Counted from the stretch's first letter, positions 1 to 11,794 are shown. The stretch: 64,000 nucleotides of DNA from Rhodamnia argentea (GCF_020921035.1 NC_063150.1:27761826-27825825); one strand, 5' to 3'. A program made the numbers and translations. The notes: a model not told the origin generated them from the sequence alone.

Positions 1-545
1 ACGGGTCGACTGGTTTAATGTGTTGAACTGCTTCTGGTTCACAGTTCGTGATGATGTCATTTGTGGTGCAACTGGCACACAGCTTAGACGGAGACATGCT
101 GTTTTCAAACTTAATGGAATACTTTGTCCTCCTGTCTACATGCTTCATCATTCATTTTTTAAGTTGAGAGAGAGAAGCAACTGGTGAAATCACTGAAACA
201 TCTTTTAATAGGACACCTGCTCAGCTGACTCGTGAGCAGCACAGTGGGACTTCTTTGATAGGTTGCTTTTGTTTCATAGAAATTAAGTCTGTTTAATGTT
301 ATTGACATCACTTTTGTTTTACATGAACTGCGGTGCAATCCGTGTTTTTTCCAGCCAGGTATTTAAGAATACCAGACCAGTCTCAAGCTTGGCTTCCAGT
401 TCAATCTAGTTGAACTGACCAGTCCATTTACTCTCTGTTTTTCTTCTCTAGCTCTTATGAAAATTGAGGACTTGATGGTCAGAATTTGGCTGTGGTGTTC
501 AACTCATTATACTCTAAAGCAGTGGTTTTTTTCCTCTTAATTTAT

Positions 546-649
546 CTCTGGATGATGTTTATATATATATGACAGACATTTCTTCTTATACTTTAGACTC
601 TGGATAGTGGCTATATGTATGATGGACATTTCTTCTGATACTTTTGACA
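546..649. repeat. 52-bp tandem duplication at an intron 3' end
   Basis: Two imperfect 52-bp copies, each beginning CTCTGGAT and containing ACATTTCTTCT, lie head to tail at 546-597 and 598-649. The second copy runs directly into the splice acceptor of the first PRL1 exon visible in the window, so the duplication doubled the polypyrimidine and acceptor-proximal part of that intron. Confidence 0.7.
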
Positions 650-653
650 TCAG

Positions 654-2362
654 GATCCACAAGTCGTAACTGGCTCCCATGATACAACTATCAAGTTCTG
701 GGACCTTAGATATGGTAACATAACAGTATTTGCAATTCCTTTCACTATTAGTTATATTTTTTATTCATCATTTTAATTGCACAATGTGTTTTTGTCTCTT
801 TGCAACCTTGTTTAGGAAAAACAATGACCACCCTCACCAACCATAAGAAATCCGTCCGAGCAATGGCCCTGCATCCTAAGGAGTGAGCATTTTGCAAGAG
901 ATTAGTTAATACCTGTATTAAACCTGTTTAATGTGCTTCTAATGTTGACGTGTGCTTTCTGTTATTACAGGAACTGTTTTGCATCTGCATCGGCTGATAA
1001 CATCAAGAAATTCCAGCTGCCTCGAGGGGAATTTCTCCACAACATGCTGTGAGTATTTAAATAAGCCTCAGCTGTCTGTATAGCATCCATTTGATGGCTG
1101 ACCTTTTTAGTTGGAGACCTGTTCTTCTTGTGTCTATCAAAACACATCGTGTTTACGAGAAAAAGGGTGTCAACACCTTTTTTCTCACTGACCTTTTTAG
1201 TTGGAGACCTGTTCTTCTTGTGTCTATCAAAACACATCGTGTTTACGAGAAAAAGGGTGTCAACACCTTTTTTCTCACATTGCATGATGAATGTGCTCTA
1301 TTTATTGAAAAAATTGATAAAAGCTTCTCTATAGAAGTTCAGACGGTGGTGAGTACAGCTAGGTTGTCTACCCTTGAATCCTGTTGTTTTCTGCTGATGT
1401 GACTTCACTAGATTACTCCGGTGCTTAGCGTTCTCAAGGACAAAGGTTTCAACATTTAGGTTCATGTACCAAGGAAGTTGCTTTCTGCATTGTCCTTAAG
1501 CATGTGCTTTGTTTTTTGCACAATTTAAGTTAGGGTATATCTTGGTCTAAAGGCCTGAGGCTTTGTATAGGTTGTCATTTCTTCAAAGTGGTGTCTACTG
1601 GCTAATGCTGTGCAAATTACACTTCATCTATCTATTAATTCCTCAAAGCGATCATGTAATGTATTGGCAATGTTTATGTAATTAAACAGCTCACAGCAGA
1701 AAACTATAATCAACACAATGGCAGTCAATGAAGAAGGTGTGATGGCTACCGGAGGTGTGTTTCTTGACTTGCTTTGTTCCATTTTTCATTTTTGTTGCAA
1801 CTTGATAGCTCCGGTTCAGAAAAATGTTAGGTGGTGTTTTAGATCTTAAGCTGTTGTCAAGCATCTACTTGCTTTACTAAGCTTTAGCGCACTTAAAAAC
1901 CTTGACTTAATGCAAGTGAGAAAAACCTTCTTCCCACCCTACCTCTTGTCATCATCCTCTGGTTGATGCTTTGATAGAAACCTTCTCAAATTTATCTTAT
2001 TTACTTTTTGTTTGTTAAGGTGACAATGGGAGCTTATGGTTCTGGGACTGGAGGAGCGGCCACAACTTCCAGCAAGCTCAAACAATCGTCCAACCTGGTA
2101 TGTTTGCCAAACATTTCCATCATTTTAAGAGGTTTTTCCTGATTCATTGCGCATAGTAACATGAAAATTCTAATGTGAGTTGCATTCAGGATCCTTGGAG
2201 AGCGAAGCTGGAATATATGCTCTCTCCTATGACATAACTGGCTCACGGCTGGTGTCATGCGAAGCGGACAAGACCATAAAAATGTGGAAAGAGGACGAGC
2301 TTGCTACCCCAGAAACTCACCCTCTCAATTTCAAGCCTCCCAAAGATATCAGGAGGTTCTAG
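654..2362 (+). CDS. PRL1: PRL1/PLRG1-type WD40 repeat protein, C-terminal part
   Basis: Six exons are readable: 654-714, 816-882, 971-1048, 1690-1754, 2020-2097 and 2190-2362 (stop TAG). All introns are GT-AG and the phases join cleanly. The translation contains [45 protein letters not shown] and ends KPPKDIRRF, which matches the last WD40 blades and C-terminus of plant PLEIOTROPIC REGULATORY LOCUS 1. In this family the protein is the WD40 subunit of the spliceosome-associated NineTeen/MAC complex, in the nucleus, with roles in sugar, hormone and immune signalling. The 5' exons (N-terminus and first blades) lie before the window; the exon expected just upstream was not found in 1-653, which is intron. 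The third intron carries a 90-bp perfect duplication. Identification is confident; the choice between PRL1 and its PRL2 paralogue is not resolved. Confidence 0.93.
1098..1277. repeat. Perfect 90-bp tandem duplication with internal hairpin
   Basis: Positions 1098-1187 and 1188-1277 are identical as far as I can read. Each unit ends in a near-perfect palindrome (GAGAAAAAGGGTGT, CA, ACACCTTTTTTCTC). It lies within the PRL1 intron 1049-1689. The open frame spanning it is a by-product of the unit length being a multiple of three. Confidence 0.93.
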
Positions 2363-4174
2363 TTCTTGGTGGGCATCCAATTGCAATTATGTGTCCGTCC
2401 TTTCATGCAGCCTGTCACTCCAACGGATCTTCTGCATCTGCTCTTCGAAAGAAAGCATCTGTGGAATGGCACACGGAGCCTGCAAAGATGGTTCTAAATG
2501 AACGTTTTCTTGATGGAGCAGAATTGAGCCGGAATGAAAACCAGAAGTCAGGGGGACAACTCTGATTTTTCCTTAGCTCATGTAATTGTATCTCAAATTA
2601 TAGTTTGCTGTATTCTGTACAAACGCTCTGGAAAGCTGTGAGGACGGCGTAAAGAATAGTTATAATGATGTTTGTGATGGACTGTCAACCTTGAAAAGCG
2701 GGGCGTTTGAGAGAGAGAGACAATGCATCCCAAGCATTGTGCGCTTTGCTTGGGAGACAATGTAGCAATTTTGCATACCGAGAAGGAATGGCACTTTTCA
2801 CCAGCAAGGCCAACTCAACGTGGCCTTGTTACATGTCTGTCGGCTTCCCGACGAATTAGATACGCATTGATTACCTTCTTTATCGACTGACTCAACCCTT
2901 TTGTGTTCCCCAAACAAAGGCGGTTGGCAGCGAAATTCAAGTTGGATCATACTTCAATGTGTTGGTAAGGATGTTCAACCGACTCTGGTGGAATCATGGG
3001 ACAACGTGGAGTGCAAAGAATTGAGCCAGCCTTTGGTCCATGTCCTCATGTCAAGTCAATTGTCATACTAAAAGTCACGTCCAAATCTCTTTTAGCTCAT
3101 CGTGGAAGATAGTGATGGATTTTGGTTTAGTATCTTGTCTAGACTCATATGGACTCCCCCATGCAAGTACCACAAATTTTCTTTGTTTAATACCATACAG
3201 TTGGTGGCATGTCTTCCTATCATTGCCCACTGAAAACCCCATTTCCTTAAAATCTGCCGACTCCCACTTGTTCAAACATCAGAAAAAAGCAAAATATTCG
3301 ATGACAGAGATTACATCTGACAAGTGCAACATCATCTGTTTTCCTAGAAGCTATGACTAGTTCCCCAGCCTATCCTGCCGCCATGGAAAGAGAACTTTTT
3401 GGCCACTCAAAGACGGATAACTTTATTTGAGTGGGCATATCCTTAAAAGCCTTTGCGAAAATTTGAAAGCAAAAGCTTACCCAAGTCTTTTTGGTATTTT
3501 CTTCCTGTCAGGGTAAGAACAAATAATTTGATAGGAATTAGGGGAGTCCTTCAGGGTCATGGAGCCTGTGGTTATTTTGAGAATACTTCTGCGCATCCAC
3601 GAACTTAGCGCTCAATTGTATCGCCCTCCCGGCCTTTTTCTGAAGAAAACCCCATCTCCAATACAAAAAAAAAACCTCCGGATTCATCCGATGTTCCACT
3701 AAATAACCATAGACCTCGTATGCTAGTGCGGCGATCGCTCGACCGGCGTAAGGACAAAACGAAAAATCGTTACAAGACACAACTTATTATAATAGTAAAA
3801 GTAGCAACTTTGTGAAGCTCGATGACCAGACAAGGTATTAGAAGTTAGAACTAGGGGGGCATGAGCTCCAAAGATTGAACCGACCCCACGTGTGATGCCG
3901 GCATGAAAAGTCGGAATTGTGCGAAGTTGCTCCCCCCACATGGAACTCTCACTAGTCAGCCCCAACCCCAAAGAGTGTGTGTGTATATATATATTAATTT
4001 TTTAAATAATTGGTTATATATATAATTATTATTATTTTTTAAAAATAATTGGTTTGGTCTCTTTAGAGCGCCAACGAAGCAGTCTTCCACGCGTTCTTGA
4101 GCGACTCTCCGCCTACAATTCATGCACGAATCTCACTCCCCCCTCTCATCTTTCTCTCTCTTGAACCATTCAAA

Positions 4175-4205
<31 letters not shown>

Positions 4206-4237
4206 TCACAGAAAAACGCCAAAGAGAAAACGAGACG
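2363..4237. other. PRL1 3' UTR and intergenic spacer
   Basis: The PRL1 3' untranslated region probably occupies the first few hundred bases. No coding stretch is recognisable after it. About 3,975-4,055 is low-complexity sequence, a short TG run followed by alternating TA and AT-rich blocks. From about 4,170 the sequence is strongly CT-rich and forms the UXS leader. Confidence 0.6.
4177..4205. repeat. CT-rich leader microsatellite of UXS
   Basis: A run of CTCTCT broken by one TTT lies 30-60 bases upstream of the UXS start codon. Such pyrimidine-rich leaders recur in front of other genes in the window. Confidence 0.7.
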
Positions 4238-6960
4238 ATGGCTTCCTCCGAGCTCACTCACCGGAACCAATCCCATCTGCCTCACCCATCTCCTCCTCCC
4301 CCGCCGCTCTCTCCCGGAACCACGTCCACGTCTCGCTCCCAGCTCATGGCCGCCGCGCTGCACCGCCTCCTCTTCGTCTTCCTCGGCATCGGCATCGCCA
4401 CCCTCTCCTTCCACGCGCTCCTCCCCAAGCGCTACTCTCCTCCTCCGCCGCTGCCGACGCCGCTGCTGCTGCGTCACCCGCACGTCGCCGTCGCCTCCGA
4501 GGTGCCCCACCGCCGCGTCCTGTACGAGGCGGCGGGCATGGGCATGACGAGCGCGGGGGGGAAGGTGCCGCTGGGGCTGAAGAGGAAAGGGCTGAGGATC
4601 GTGGTGACGGGCGGGGCAGGGTTCGTGGGGAGCCACCTGGTGGACCGGCTGATGGCGCGGGGGGACAGCGTGATCGTGGTGGACAACTTCTTCACGGGGC
4701 GGAAGGAGAACGTGGCGCACCACTTCGGGAACCCGCGGTTCGAGCTCATCCGGCACGACGTGGTCGAGCCCATCCTCCTGGAGGTGGACCAGATCTACCA
4801 CCTCGCCTGCCCGGCATCCCCCGTCCACTACAAGTTCAACCCCGTCAAGACCATCATATCCTTTCTTCTTCCCATTATCTTTTCTTTCTTTCTTTCTTTT
4901 CTTACTGCAACCCTAATGCAGCAGCATTATATTCCTGAGGATGAGATCTAGATGGGTACATATTAACAAGAATTAAGATTGTTAAAATTTAGAACTTTTT
5001 GTGGAAGGTCAAACTGGTGGGGTTTGTTTCCTTAATTCGAAGTGATGCTTTTTTTTTTTTTTGGTCTTCACAAGACGAATGTGGTGGGAACGCTAAACAT
5101 GTTGGGGTTGGCAAAGAGGGTCGGGGCACGTTTCTTGCTCACCAGCACCAGCGAGGTTTATGGCGATCCCCTTCAGCACCCCCAGGTCGAGACCTACTGG
5201 GGTAACGTCAACCCCATCGGTCAGTCTCTCTCTCTCTCTTTCTCTAAAAGATGTGCACAAATTATTCTGGTTAGGTTAGCTGTACTAGACACTTGCGTTA
5301 TCACGTGTGATTCAGTTGAAATTCCTTCGACAATGGTGCGAGACCCGCATCGTCATCTGAAGGTGATCAAACGGGCGGGCTTGGGTGATGTTTAAAAGCC
5401 GGCGGCCCGCCGAGCCTGAGGTTGAATACGTCGATTTTTCATGATATGGGTGGACTTGGGCAATACAATAGGTCCGACCTTCGGACTTGGCCCGCGCCAG
5501 CGATGATCGCTTCTAATAAGGACCACCACACTTTTGTGCATCGAACATCTAGCTAATGTCTAGATGACATTCAATCTAATGGGACCTATGCGAGCTCCAT
5601 TGGACAATGTTTTAGGTGCCTGGTGCATTTGATCCAAAGCCCACCGGTAGCTCCATCATGAATGAGATCTGTTCATATGGATATTTGGGTGGTTGCAGGC
5701 GTGAGGAGCTGTTACGATGAGGGGAAGCGCACGGCGGAGACTCTCACCATGGACTATCACAGAGGTCTGGCAATTGAGGTACGAAAATCAAATCCATTGA
5801 AAAGGAGTTGCTGCGATCGGAACGTGGAATCAAAGTGACGGTCGGAAGTCGCGTGCAGGTGAGGATCGCTCGGATTTTCAACACCTACGGGCCCCGTATG
5901 TGCCTCGACGACGGCCGCGTCGTGAGCAATTTCGTCGCTCAGGTACGGGTCTCTCTTTCGTCCTGGCACAGAGAGTGGTGCAGGATCAGTACAGTCAAAA
6001 TGAAAATTGGACTCTAGGAGTTGGATCTCTTCTCATAATATGATGTTGGCGATCGAAACAGGCTTTGCGGAAAGAGCCTCTGACTGTTTACGGCGATGGG
6101 AAGCAAACCAGGAGCTTCCAGTACGTTTCCGACCTGGTACGTGCTAGTTTCTTCGTCTACCATTATCGAGCTAAATCACGTGCGAATTTTGCATCATAAT
6201 AGCCTTCTATCTTTTTCTGTTCTGTGTTCAGGTGGAGGGCCTGATGAGGCTGATGGAAGGCGATCACATCGGTCCCTTCAACCTCGGAAATCCCGGCGAA
6301 TTCACCATGCTCGAACTTGCCAAGGTAAAATCGAATTTGTATGCTTAGGTTTAAGCACCAGTGCTTTGTTAAATCGCTCTTCCGAAACCGTCCTTTAATC
6401 TGGTTTCCGATATTAGTCCTTGTCACATCAAAGAGGTGATCATCTGGATGAAAGTTATCATGGACCAATGCAGCTTCCATATGGCGCTCCACAACGGAGC
6501 GACCCTTCGTTTCGGCTCCAACTTGTTGCCCGAGCCTGCATATATAGAGAAAAACGCTTAGTATTTCCTTGAATCGGGCGGCTATAATCGAGCCAGACCG
6601 CGCTTTACAACCAGAGCCCTGCCCAAGTTTATCCTCGAGCCAATTTGGTTCGAATGGGTCTTGGCGCGATGATAAGCCACCAGCCCCTACCTTTTTCCAA
6701 ATTAGTCAACGTGTTAATGTTGGGTGCAGGTGGTACAAGAGACAATAGACCCGAATGCAAGAATAGAGTTCAGACCGAACACGGCGGATGATCCCCACAA
6801 GAGGAAGCCCGACATCTCCAAGGCGAAGGAGCTCCTTGGCTGGGAGCCCACGATCTCGCTCCGCCAGGGCCTCCCGCTCATGGTCTCCGACTTCCGGCAG
6901 CGCATCTTCGGCGACCAGAAGAGCACCGAGGCCTCCGATTCTGCCACCATATCGGCGTGA
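4238..6960 (+). CDS. UXS: UDP-glucuronate decarboxylase (UDP-xylose synthase), membrane-anchored type
   Basis: Seven exons give 442 residues: 4238-4855, 5072-5219, 5699-5778, 5859-5942, 6062-6136, 6232-6324, 6730-6960. The enzyme decarboxylates UDP-glucuronate to UDP-xylose using bound NAD, supplying xylan and xyloglucan synthesis. A Pro-rich N-terminus, one hydrophobic segment (about residues 38-62) and a second Pro-rich stem indicate the Golgi type II membrane class (UXS2/UXS4-like), not the cytosolic class. The Rossmann glycines GGAGFVG are at 125-131, the substrate motif [10 protein letters not shown] follows, and the catalytic YxxxK is Y261/K265 in [19 protein letters not shown] and [15 protein letters not shown] are typical. 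The ATG at 4238 is the only in-frame ATG, since the open frame upstream has none. Intron 1 (4856-5071) has AT-AC ends; all others are GT-AG, including a very short 80-base third intron. Exon joins and length agree with the family (about 445 aa). Confidence 0.95.
4856..5071 (+). other. U12-type AT-AC intron in UXS
   Basis: The intron begins ATATCCTTTC and ends CTTCAC. The donor matches the U12 consensus RTATCCTTT at all nine positions. A perfect U12 branch-site match, TTCCTTAAT, lies at 5028-5036. Joining ACC ATC (end of exon 1) to AAG ACG AAT restores the invariant family sequence [13 protein letters not shown] in frame. No GT donor exists near the end of exon 1, and using the AG at 5073-5074 as acceptor would delete the conserved lysine. 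The branch A to acceptor distance (about 36 nt) is long for this class because a 15-base T run lies between them. Confidence 0.88.
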
Positions 6961-9166
6961 TCGTATAATTGCATCGCAGACACAAATATATAGTATTCAA
7001 TCGAAGGAACGGGAGAATATCCATTCCTCGTTCTTCGAGTATAGAAGAGGGAAATAAAGAGATCAATGTTAGTCGCAGAGCGTTTTTGAGGGCATTCTCG
7101 GTATCGAGACCTCGAGAGGAAGGAGCATAAGCCTAGAGGAATAAGCATGGCCTTCATGGTTAGATGATGATTTTTACTGTTATAGTGGGTTAATGAGGGT
7201 TATGAGATTTATGGATGTTTAGATGTTTTTCCTTTTCTTGGTGGTATGATAAGTTTGCATAGTTTCTCTTCCGTCTTAAATGCTCACCACACTATTTTGC
7301 ATGTTGCTATGGTTACTCGTATGGTAAATGTATGCAACGATTGAAGCTCTTATGGGTGGGAAAATGTTGCATAGAAATGAATGTTAACTGCAATAAGGTG
7401 ACTCAAGGCTGAAGTTTAGCAACTCAACTACAAATTATTGTACTAAGTATATGAGCATGGATGGGACTTAACAATTAACAATATGTGGTGGTCACAAACT
7501 TAGAGCTAAATAAATGGAATCATAGTAGTTTCCGATCTAATATTATGACGTCCCAGCACACCACACCTTAAGGCTTACCAAACTTGCACTCTACTTTAAT
7601 ATTTCATTATACAATGGCGCATGTGGAAGCTTTAAATGGAAAATCAAAACAGATCAGGTATACAAAACAAGTGCATGGAAAAACTCCAAACATTAACTGG
7701 CAGGCACGCCTATATAAGGGGTATGGCCTTTATGGTTGGACTAAATATATATAACATTCACGCATTCACAAAATCATGAACAACATTCAGTTCTCAACCC
7801 TTTGTTTCATCATACAAATTTAAATAAGCTTAGTCGACATCCACGGGTTTAACAACTGGGAAGCGGGATCCAAAAGACAACCACCAAGGCCAACCGATTA
7901 TTATGTATATCCAAAAATTGTCAACGACTCACCACCACAACTCCGCCACACAACATGCCTATCCCTGAATCCCATCACACCACCATTCAACACGATCCGT
8001 CCCCAGTATCATCATCATTCTCGTCGGAGACAAACGGAAGAAGACCCAGAAGCACATCATCCTGTCTGACCATATACAATGCCACGAAAAGGTACAAAAC
8101 AGGAGGCGGACATCATTCCTACTTCAATTGCTAATGTATTGTTTAACTTTTGGAACTTAACATCAGGATGATCAGCATCCACATGGTCCTTCTAGGAAGA
8201 GATGCATTCTCGAAGGACTGCATGACACAGGGTTGAAGCAGCAGGACTAACTCGAGTCATTCTTATTATCTGAAAATCACAATTCAACAATAGTGAGCTA
8301 GCGACCCACGAATGAATGTCTAACCGAATAGAATGCAAGCATTGAAATTGAAATCAGAACATGGCATCAATAATTCATAATTTGATCATATGAATGAGAT
8401 GATATGTATGAGATTCTTTCGAATTCTCATTATGCAACGCCAGCTTACAAAAGATTTCCCTTCCGGATGTACGTTTTCGCCGCAAATACACGTTTCCGCG
8501 GTGTCAGCCGTCCTCGTGGATAAACGTCTCCACGGCGTCTATTCTATCACCAAAGGCATTCCAATTCGCATGAAGCACAAGAGCAATCCCCGAACAAATC
8601 AGAGGCATCCCAAATTCCCTACGGCTCCACGGGGCATCGTCGGCCACAGCATGATGGGATAAGTCTCATCTCATGATAGATGCCATGATGTGTACACACA
8701 AGACAATCTTACCTTCGTCAGCACCCTTTTTCAGTTCGTTTATTCATAATTTCAACAAAATTCAAGCAATAACAGGCGAGATTTCAAGGATACAATTATA
8801 TTTTCAATCATTGACGTATGATTCCAACATCAATCCAAACAAACTATAAGAATTAGAAATCCACTCGCCTTTTCAATCGAAATCTCGAAATCCAGAGACG
8901 ACGAATAGACAGTCCGAGCCAAACAGGGCGTGAACAACGATCGGGGCATGGACAACGGCAGACGTAGACGGCAGTGGTAAGGCAGCACAAAAGGAGTAGA
9001 TGGCTTGGCAACAAGGTAACGGCCCTTTCTGACGATCGTATGTCGAAATGAACCGACGTCAGAAGTTTATATAGGGGAAGCAGAGTGAAGCTAGTCCGCT
9101 TCGGGCAAGTCGGCACTCGAAGGGCATAGCTGCAACATGTGTCACACGCCTGCGACAGGCATTCGC
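6961..9166. other. Intergenic spacer, no gene recognised
   Basis: After the UXS 3' UTR the region is AT-rich and has no reading frame resembling a known protein. The stretch 7,540-8,270, starting near GACGTCCCAGCACACC, is styled like degenerate retrotransposon-derived sequence and shares the words GACGTCC and GTATGGCCTTTA with 17,010-17,165, but I could not define ends. Confidence 0.45.
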
Positions 9167-9260
9167 CACGTGTCACGTGGCATCGCCTTGCCACAATGGG
9201 ACACGTGGCTTGCTACGCATCCTCCCCCTTGCCACATGCGGACACGTGGCCCCCCACGTG
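9167..9260. promoter_or_regulatory. Cluster of five G-box (CACGTG) cores
   Basis: CACGTG occurs at 9167-9172, 9174-9179, 9202-9207, 9243-9248 and 9255-9260, mostly as ACACGTGGC or CCACGTGTC. These are the binding cores of plant bZIP/ABF and bHLH/PIF factors. The sites partly form inverted pairs. No gene is recognised within 1 kb on either side, so a regulatory role is unproven. Confidence 0.5.
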
Positions 9261-9419
9261 TCGGCATGTCCCTATGTCCTCATCCGATCCCAATTTCTCA
9301 TTTATTCCACCCAATCGGAATTTAATTCAAGTACCATATATTGCCCTGTCATCTCGTCTTCAATTCTAACTTATTCAATAATATTTTCGAATAATCTAAT
9401 TGAGGTTTTAGGAAGCATC

Positions 9420-9715
9420 AACCTGCATTTCTGACAAAAACGTCAATTACTCTTCGAGATACTCGAGGGAACACAATATATACTTATATTTTTTTTATTT
9501 TATATATCGTAAAGACTCGTCCTATTGATAACGTGGTGAAATAACATATCAAGTTATGGTGCTGGAAATTATAGAAGTTCGCATGCATTTGTTTTGTTAT
9601 CCTTGTTTTAAAGCATGCAGAACATACGATTTGTCATTTGTTCCCATGTAAGATGAAAACTTAGTGCCTTTGTTCCACTATAGCAAAAAATTGTGAAATG
9701 AAACATATACGTTAC
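9420..9715. repeat. Duplicated DUF26 upstream flank, orphan copy
   Basis: Shares several long, diverged blocks in the same order with 11,388-11,790, for example CTGACAAAAACGT, TTGATAA-GTGGTGAAATAAC, AAGTTCGCATGC and AAAACTTAGTGCCTT. At 11.4 kb this sequence is the upstream flank of a DUF26 pseudogene; here the gene that should follow on the minus strand is missing. The 11.5-kb copy also carries an insertion of about 100 bp near 11,553-11,670. Confidence 0.7.
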
Positions 9716-10529
9716 ACGATTGGTTAAACTTTGATTTCTTCTATTATGTTCTAATTTTCTTTCGTTAGGGCTATGATACGAGTCGACATGATGATATGAA
9801 TTTCATGATATTTTTGTTTTGCAAGTGATTTCGTTCATATGAGTTATATATTATTGTGTTTAATGCTTTTAAGTAACTGGTCACCATTTAAATGATCTTA
9901 TGTACATATTTGAGACTAAGAAGTGATAATATGCAATTGTTCCTTATTACATATAACCACAAATTAAATGTGGATAAAAATATACTATGTTATTTGTGTG
10001 GCTTTCAGTGATAAGGTGATCCAAAAGATTCATTATAAATCGGGAATATTCTCATATTTTAATGCACTTATGTTTATTTAAATTCACATAGAGACATAGT
10101 GGATGGATAAACTGAGTAGGTTTACTATACCTAGAGATAGAATAGTAAATAGAAGAGGAAATTTCACTATTATATGTTTGATATCGTTCTTGTATGCATA
10201 AAGATGTAAAATTCATATTTAGTGGTTATGGTGAAATCGGATGCTCCAATGTATTTATTTAATTGATTTATTGCATCTAGTTCCGAACCTTTTTCTTTTA
10301 AGATTGTCAATTTTATTTTGTTCTCAATTCTATTTTCACTTGTTAGATAAATTTTAGAATCAGTCTATTTTTAGTATTTAATTAGTTTATTAGTCTTCAA
10401 CCTCTATGGGAAGATATCTTTTCTCATCATTATATTTCTTGTTTGACAAGTTCACTGACACGTACAATTGCATTGAGAATTTTACGAACATTGAGAAGAG
10501 AGAGAGACAGAGAGAATATGGATACTTTT

Positions 10530-11097
10530 CCATGTCATATAGACATCTCTTGTGAGCAACGCTTGCTATTAAATGAAAAACAACATTTCCCAGAAAGAGA
10601 AAACTCTTTAGATGTAATTGCCTCGAGCCTTTGTACCAAAAACAAAACTGCTAAATAGGATTTTCCACAAACTAGTGAATAACAACACTGTGCAATTGAT
10701 TTTAATTTTGACATTTTACAAAGACCTTTTCGTAAACATTCGAGTACAATGTAGGATACAACTGTAGTCTACTTGCAACTTGAACACAAAATAACATCTG
10801 AGACATGTATGCTATATTGGTACAGTTTATTACTAAGACAGATTTACTCGCGAAATTAGTAATCTTCAAATCTCATTCTGCAATCCTTAAGTTGAACTTG
10901 AGCACCTCAACTCCGACCGCATTCGTCGTTGACATGAGATGCAGCTTGCTTCAAGCACTCACCGCAATCAGATTGTGTCAATGCCCCGGTGCACACTCCA
11001 TGGCCCTAACAGTCCCAATACCCAGTGTAATAATTGTAACCTTCTTTTGGTGTCTTATCACATATGTCATTCAAAACAAAATCGTTGTAAAGGCCAT
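10530..11097. repeat. Segmental duplication, copy A (DUF26 gene body and 3' flank)
   Basis: Aligns collinearly with 15,597-16,195. Shared landmarks include TTAAATGAAAAACAACATT, GATGTAATTGCCTC, CAATTGATTT and the gnk2-domain coding region read on the minus strand. The homology continues from the 3' flank into the coding region and ends inside the 5' half of the gene in the second copy. Confidence 0.8.
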
Positions 11098-11251
11098 TGC
11101 CCTCTAGCGGAGCGTACTGCCTTCCACTGCATATATGATAAACCTCTAGTAAGTCAGCAGTACATCTTATAATATTGCTGGAGCAAAACAACCATATGAT
11201 GAAGAGTGTCACCATATGTGGCAATGTGTTCATGATTTGACTCTCTACCAT
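10856..11251 (-). pseudogene. Gnk2/DUF26 secreted cysteine-rich protein, pseudogene copy 1
   Basis: Read from ATG 11251, the frame gives a hydrophobic signal peptide (LFIIWLFCSS), then YHICSGRQYAPLE, NDICDK and YNYYTGYWDC. The core motif C-x8-C-x2-C (CTGALTQSDCGEC) and CRMRFEDY follow in the same frame. Intact members are secreted ginkbilobin-like proteins with antifungal or mannose-binding activity, or ectodomains of cysteine-rich receptor-like kinases. The frame is interrupted by TAG at 11006-11008 (where copy 3 has Tyr) and TGA at 10907-10909 (after ECGRS). A TAA at 10856-10858 is close to the natural end. There are no frameshifts, so decay looks recent. A TATA-like TATATAAG lies about 40 bases upstream of the ATG. 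Copy 3 at 15.9 kb is its duplicate. Confidence 0.82.
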
Positions 11252-11387
11252 TTTTTCCTCCTTTATTTTACAGAAGCTCAATTTACGTGCTCTATATAAG
11301 AGAGATTCTTCTCATCAGTTTCTCCACAAAATTTTGTTTATGTTGTGGAAGTATCTTTTGGATCTTACGAAGCCTAGACCTACATAT

Positions 11388-11790
11388 CTGACAAAAACGT
11401 TAATTACCCTTTGAGTTACTCGAGCGGAAAACGTGTATATATGTGTGTGTCCATATTATTGATATATTAGAGAGACGCATCCCATTGATAATGTGGTGAA
11501 ATAACATATCGAGTTATGATGCTGGAGATTGTGAAAGTTCGCATGCGTTTGTTTAATAATTGATCTCTAGATGTTATTTGTCTCTCCAAGTGACATGCAA
11601 TTTCTGCAATCAATATGATATATAACTTGACATATTACATGGAATTCTTCCCTCCCCCACACACAAAAAAATTTGTTATCCTCGTTTTAGAGCACGAGGA
11701 ACATAGAAGTTGTCATTTGTTCTCATGTAAAAGGAAAACTTAGTGCCTTGGTTCTAGTTTAGAAAAAAAAAATTGTGAATTGAAAGATAC
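11388..11790. repeat. Duplicated upstream flank of DUF26 copy 1
   Basis: Counterpart of 9,420-9,715. On the minus strand it lies just upstream of DUF26 copy 1, so it probably contains ancestral promoter sequence. Confidence 0.7.
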
Positions 11791-11794
11791 ATGT

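Noticed and set aside
1091-1402. Repetitive open frames on both strands at 0.97-1.4 kb
   Set aside because: They arise from a 90-bp intronic tandem duplication whose unit is divisible by three.
4133-4828. Long minus-strand frame opposite UXS exon 1
   Set aside because: It is the shadow of a GC-rich exon; its composition is Arg/Glu/His-rich low complexity.
4097-4951. A longer UXS frame starting at 4097 and ending at 4951
   Set aside because: The 5' extension has no ATG (the first codon is TTG), and the 3' extension reads into the AT-AC intron.
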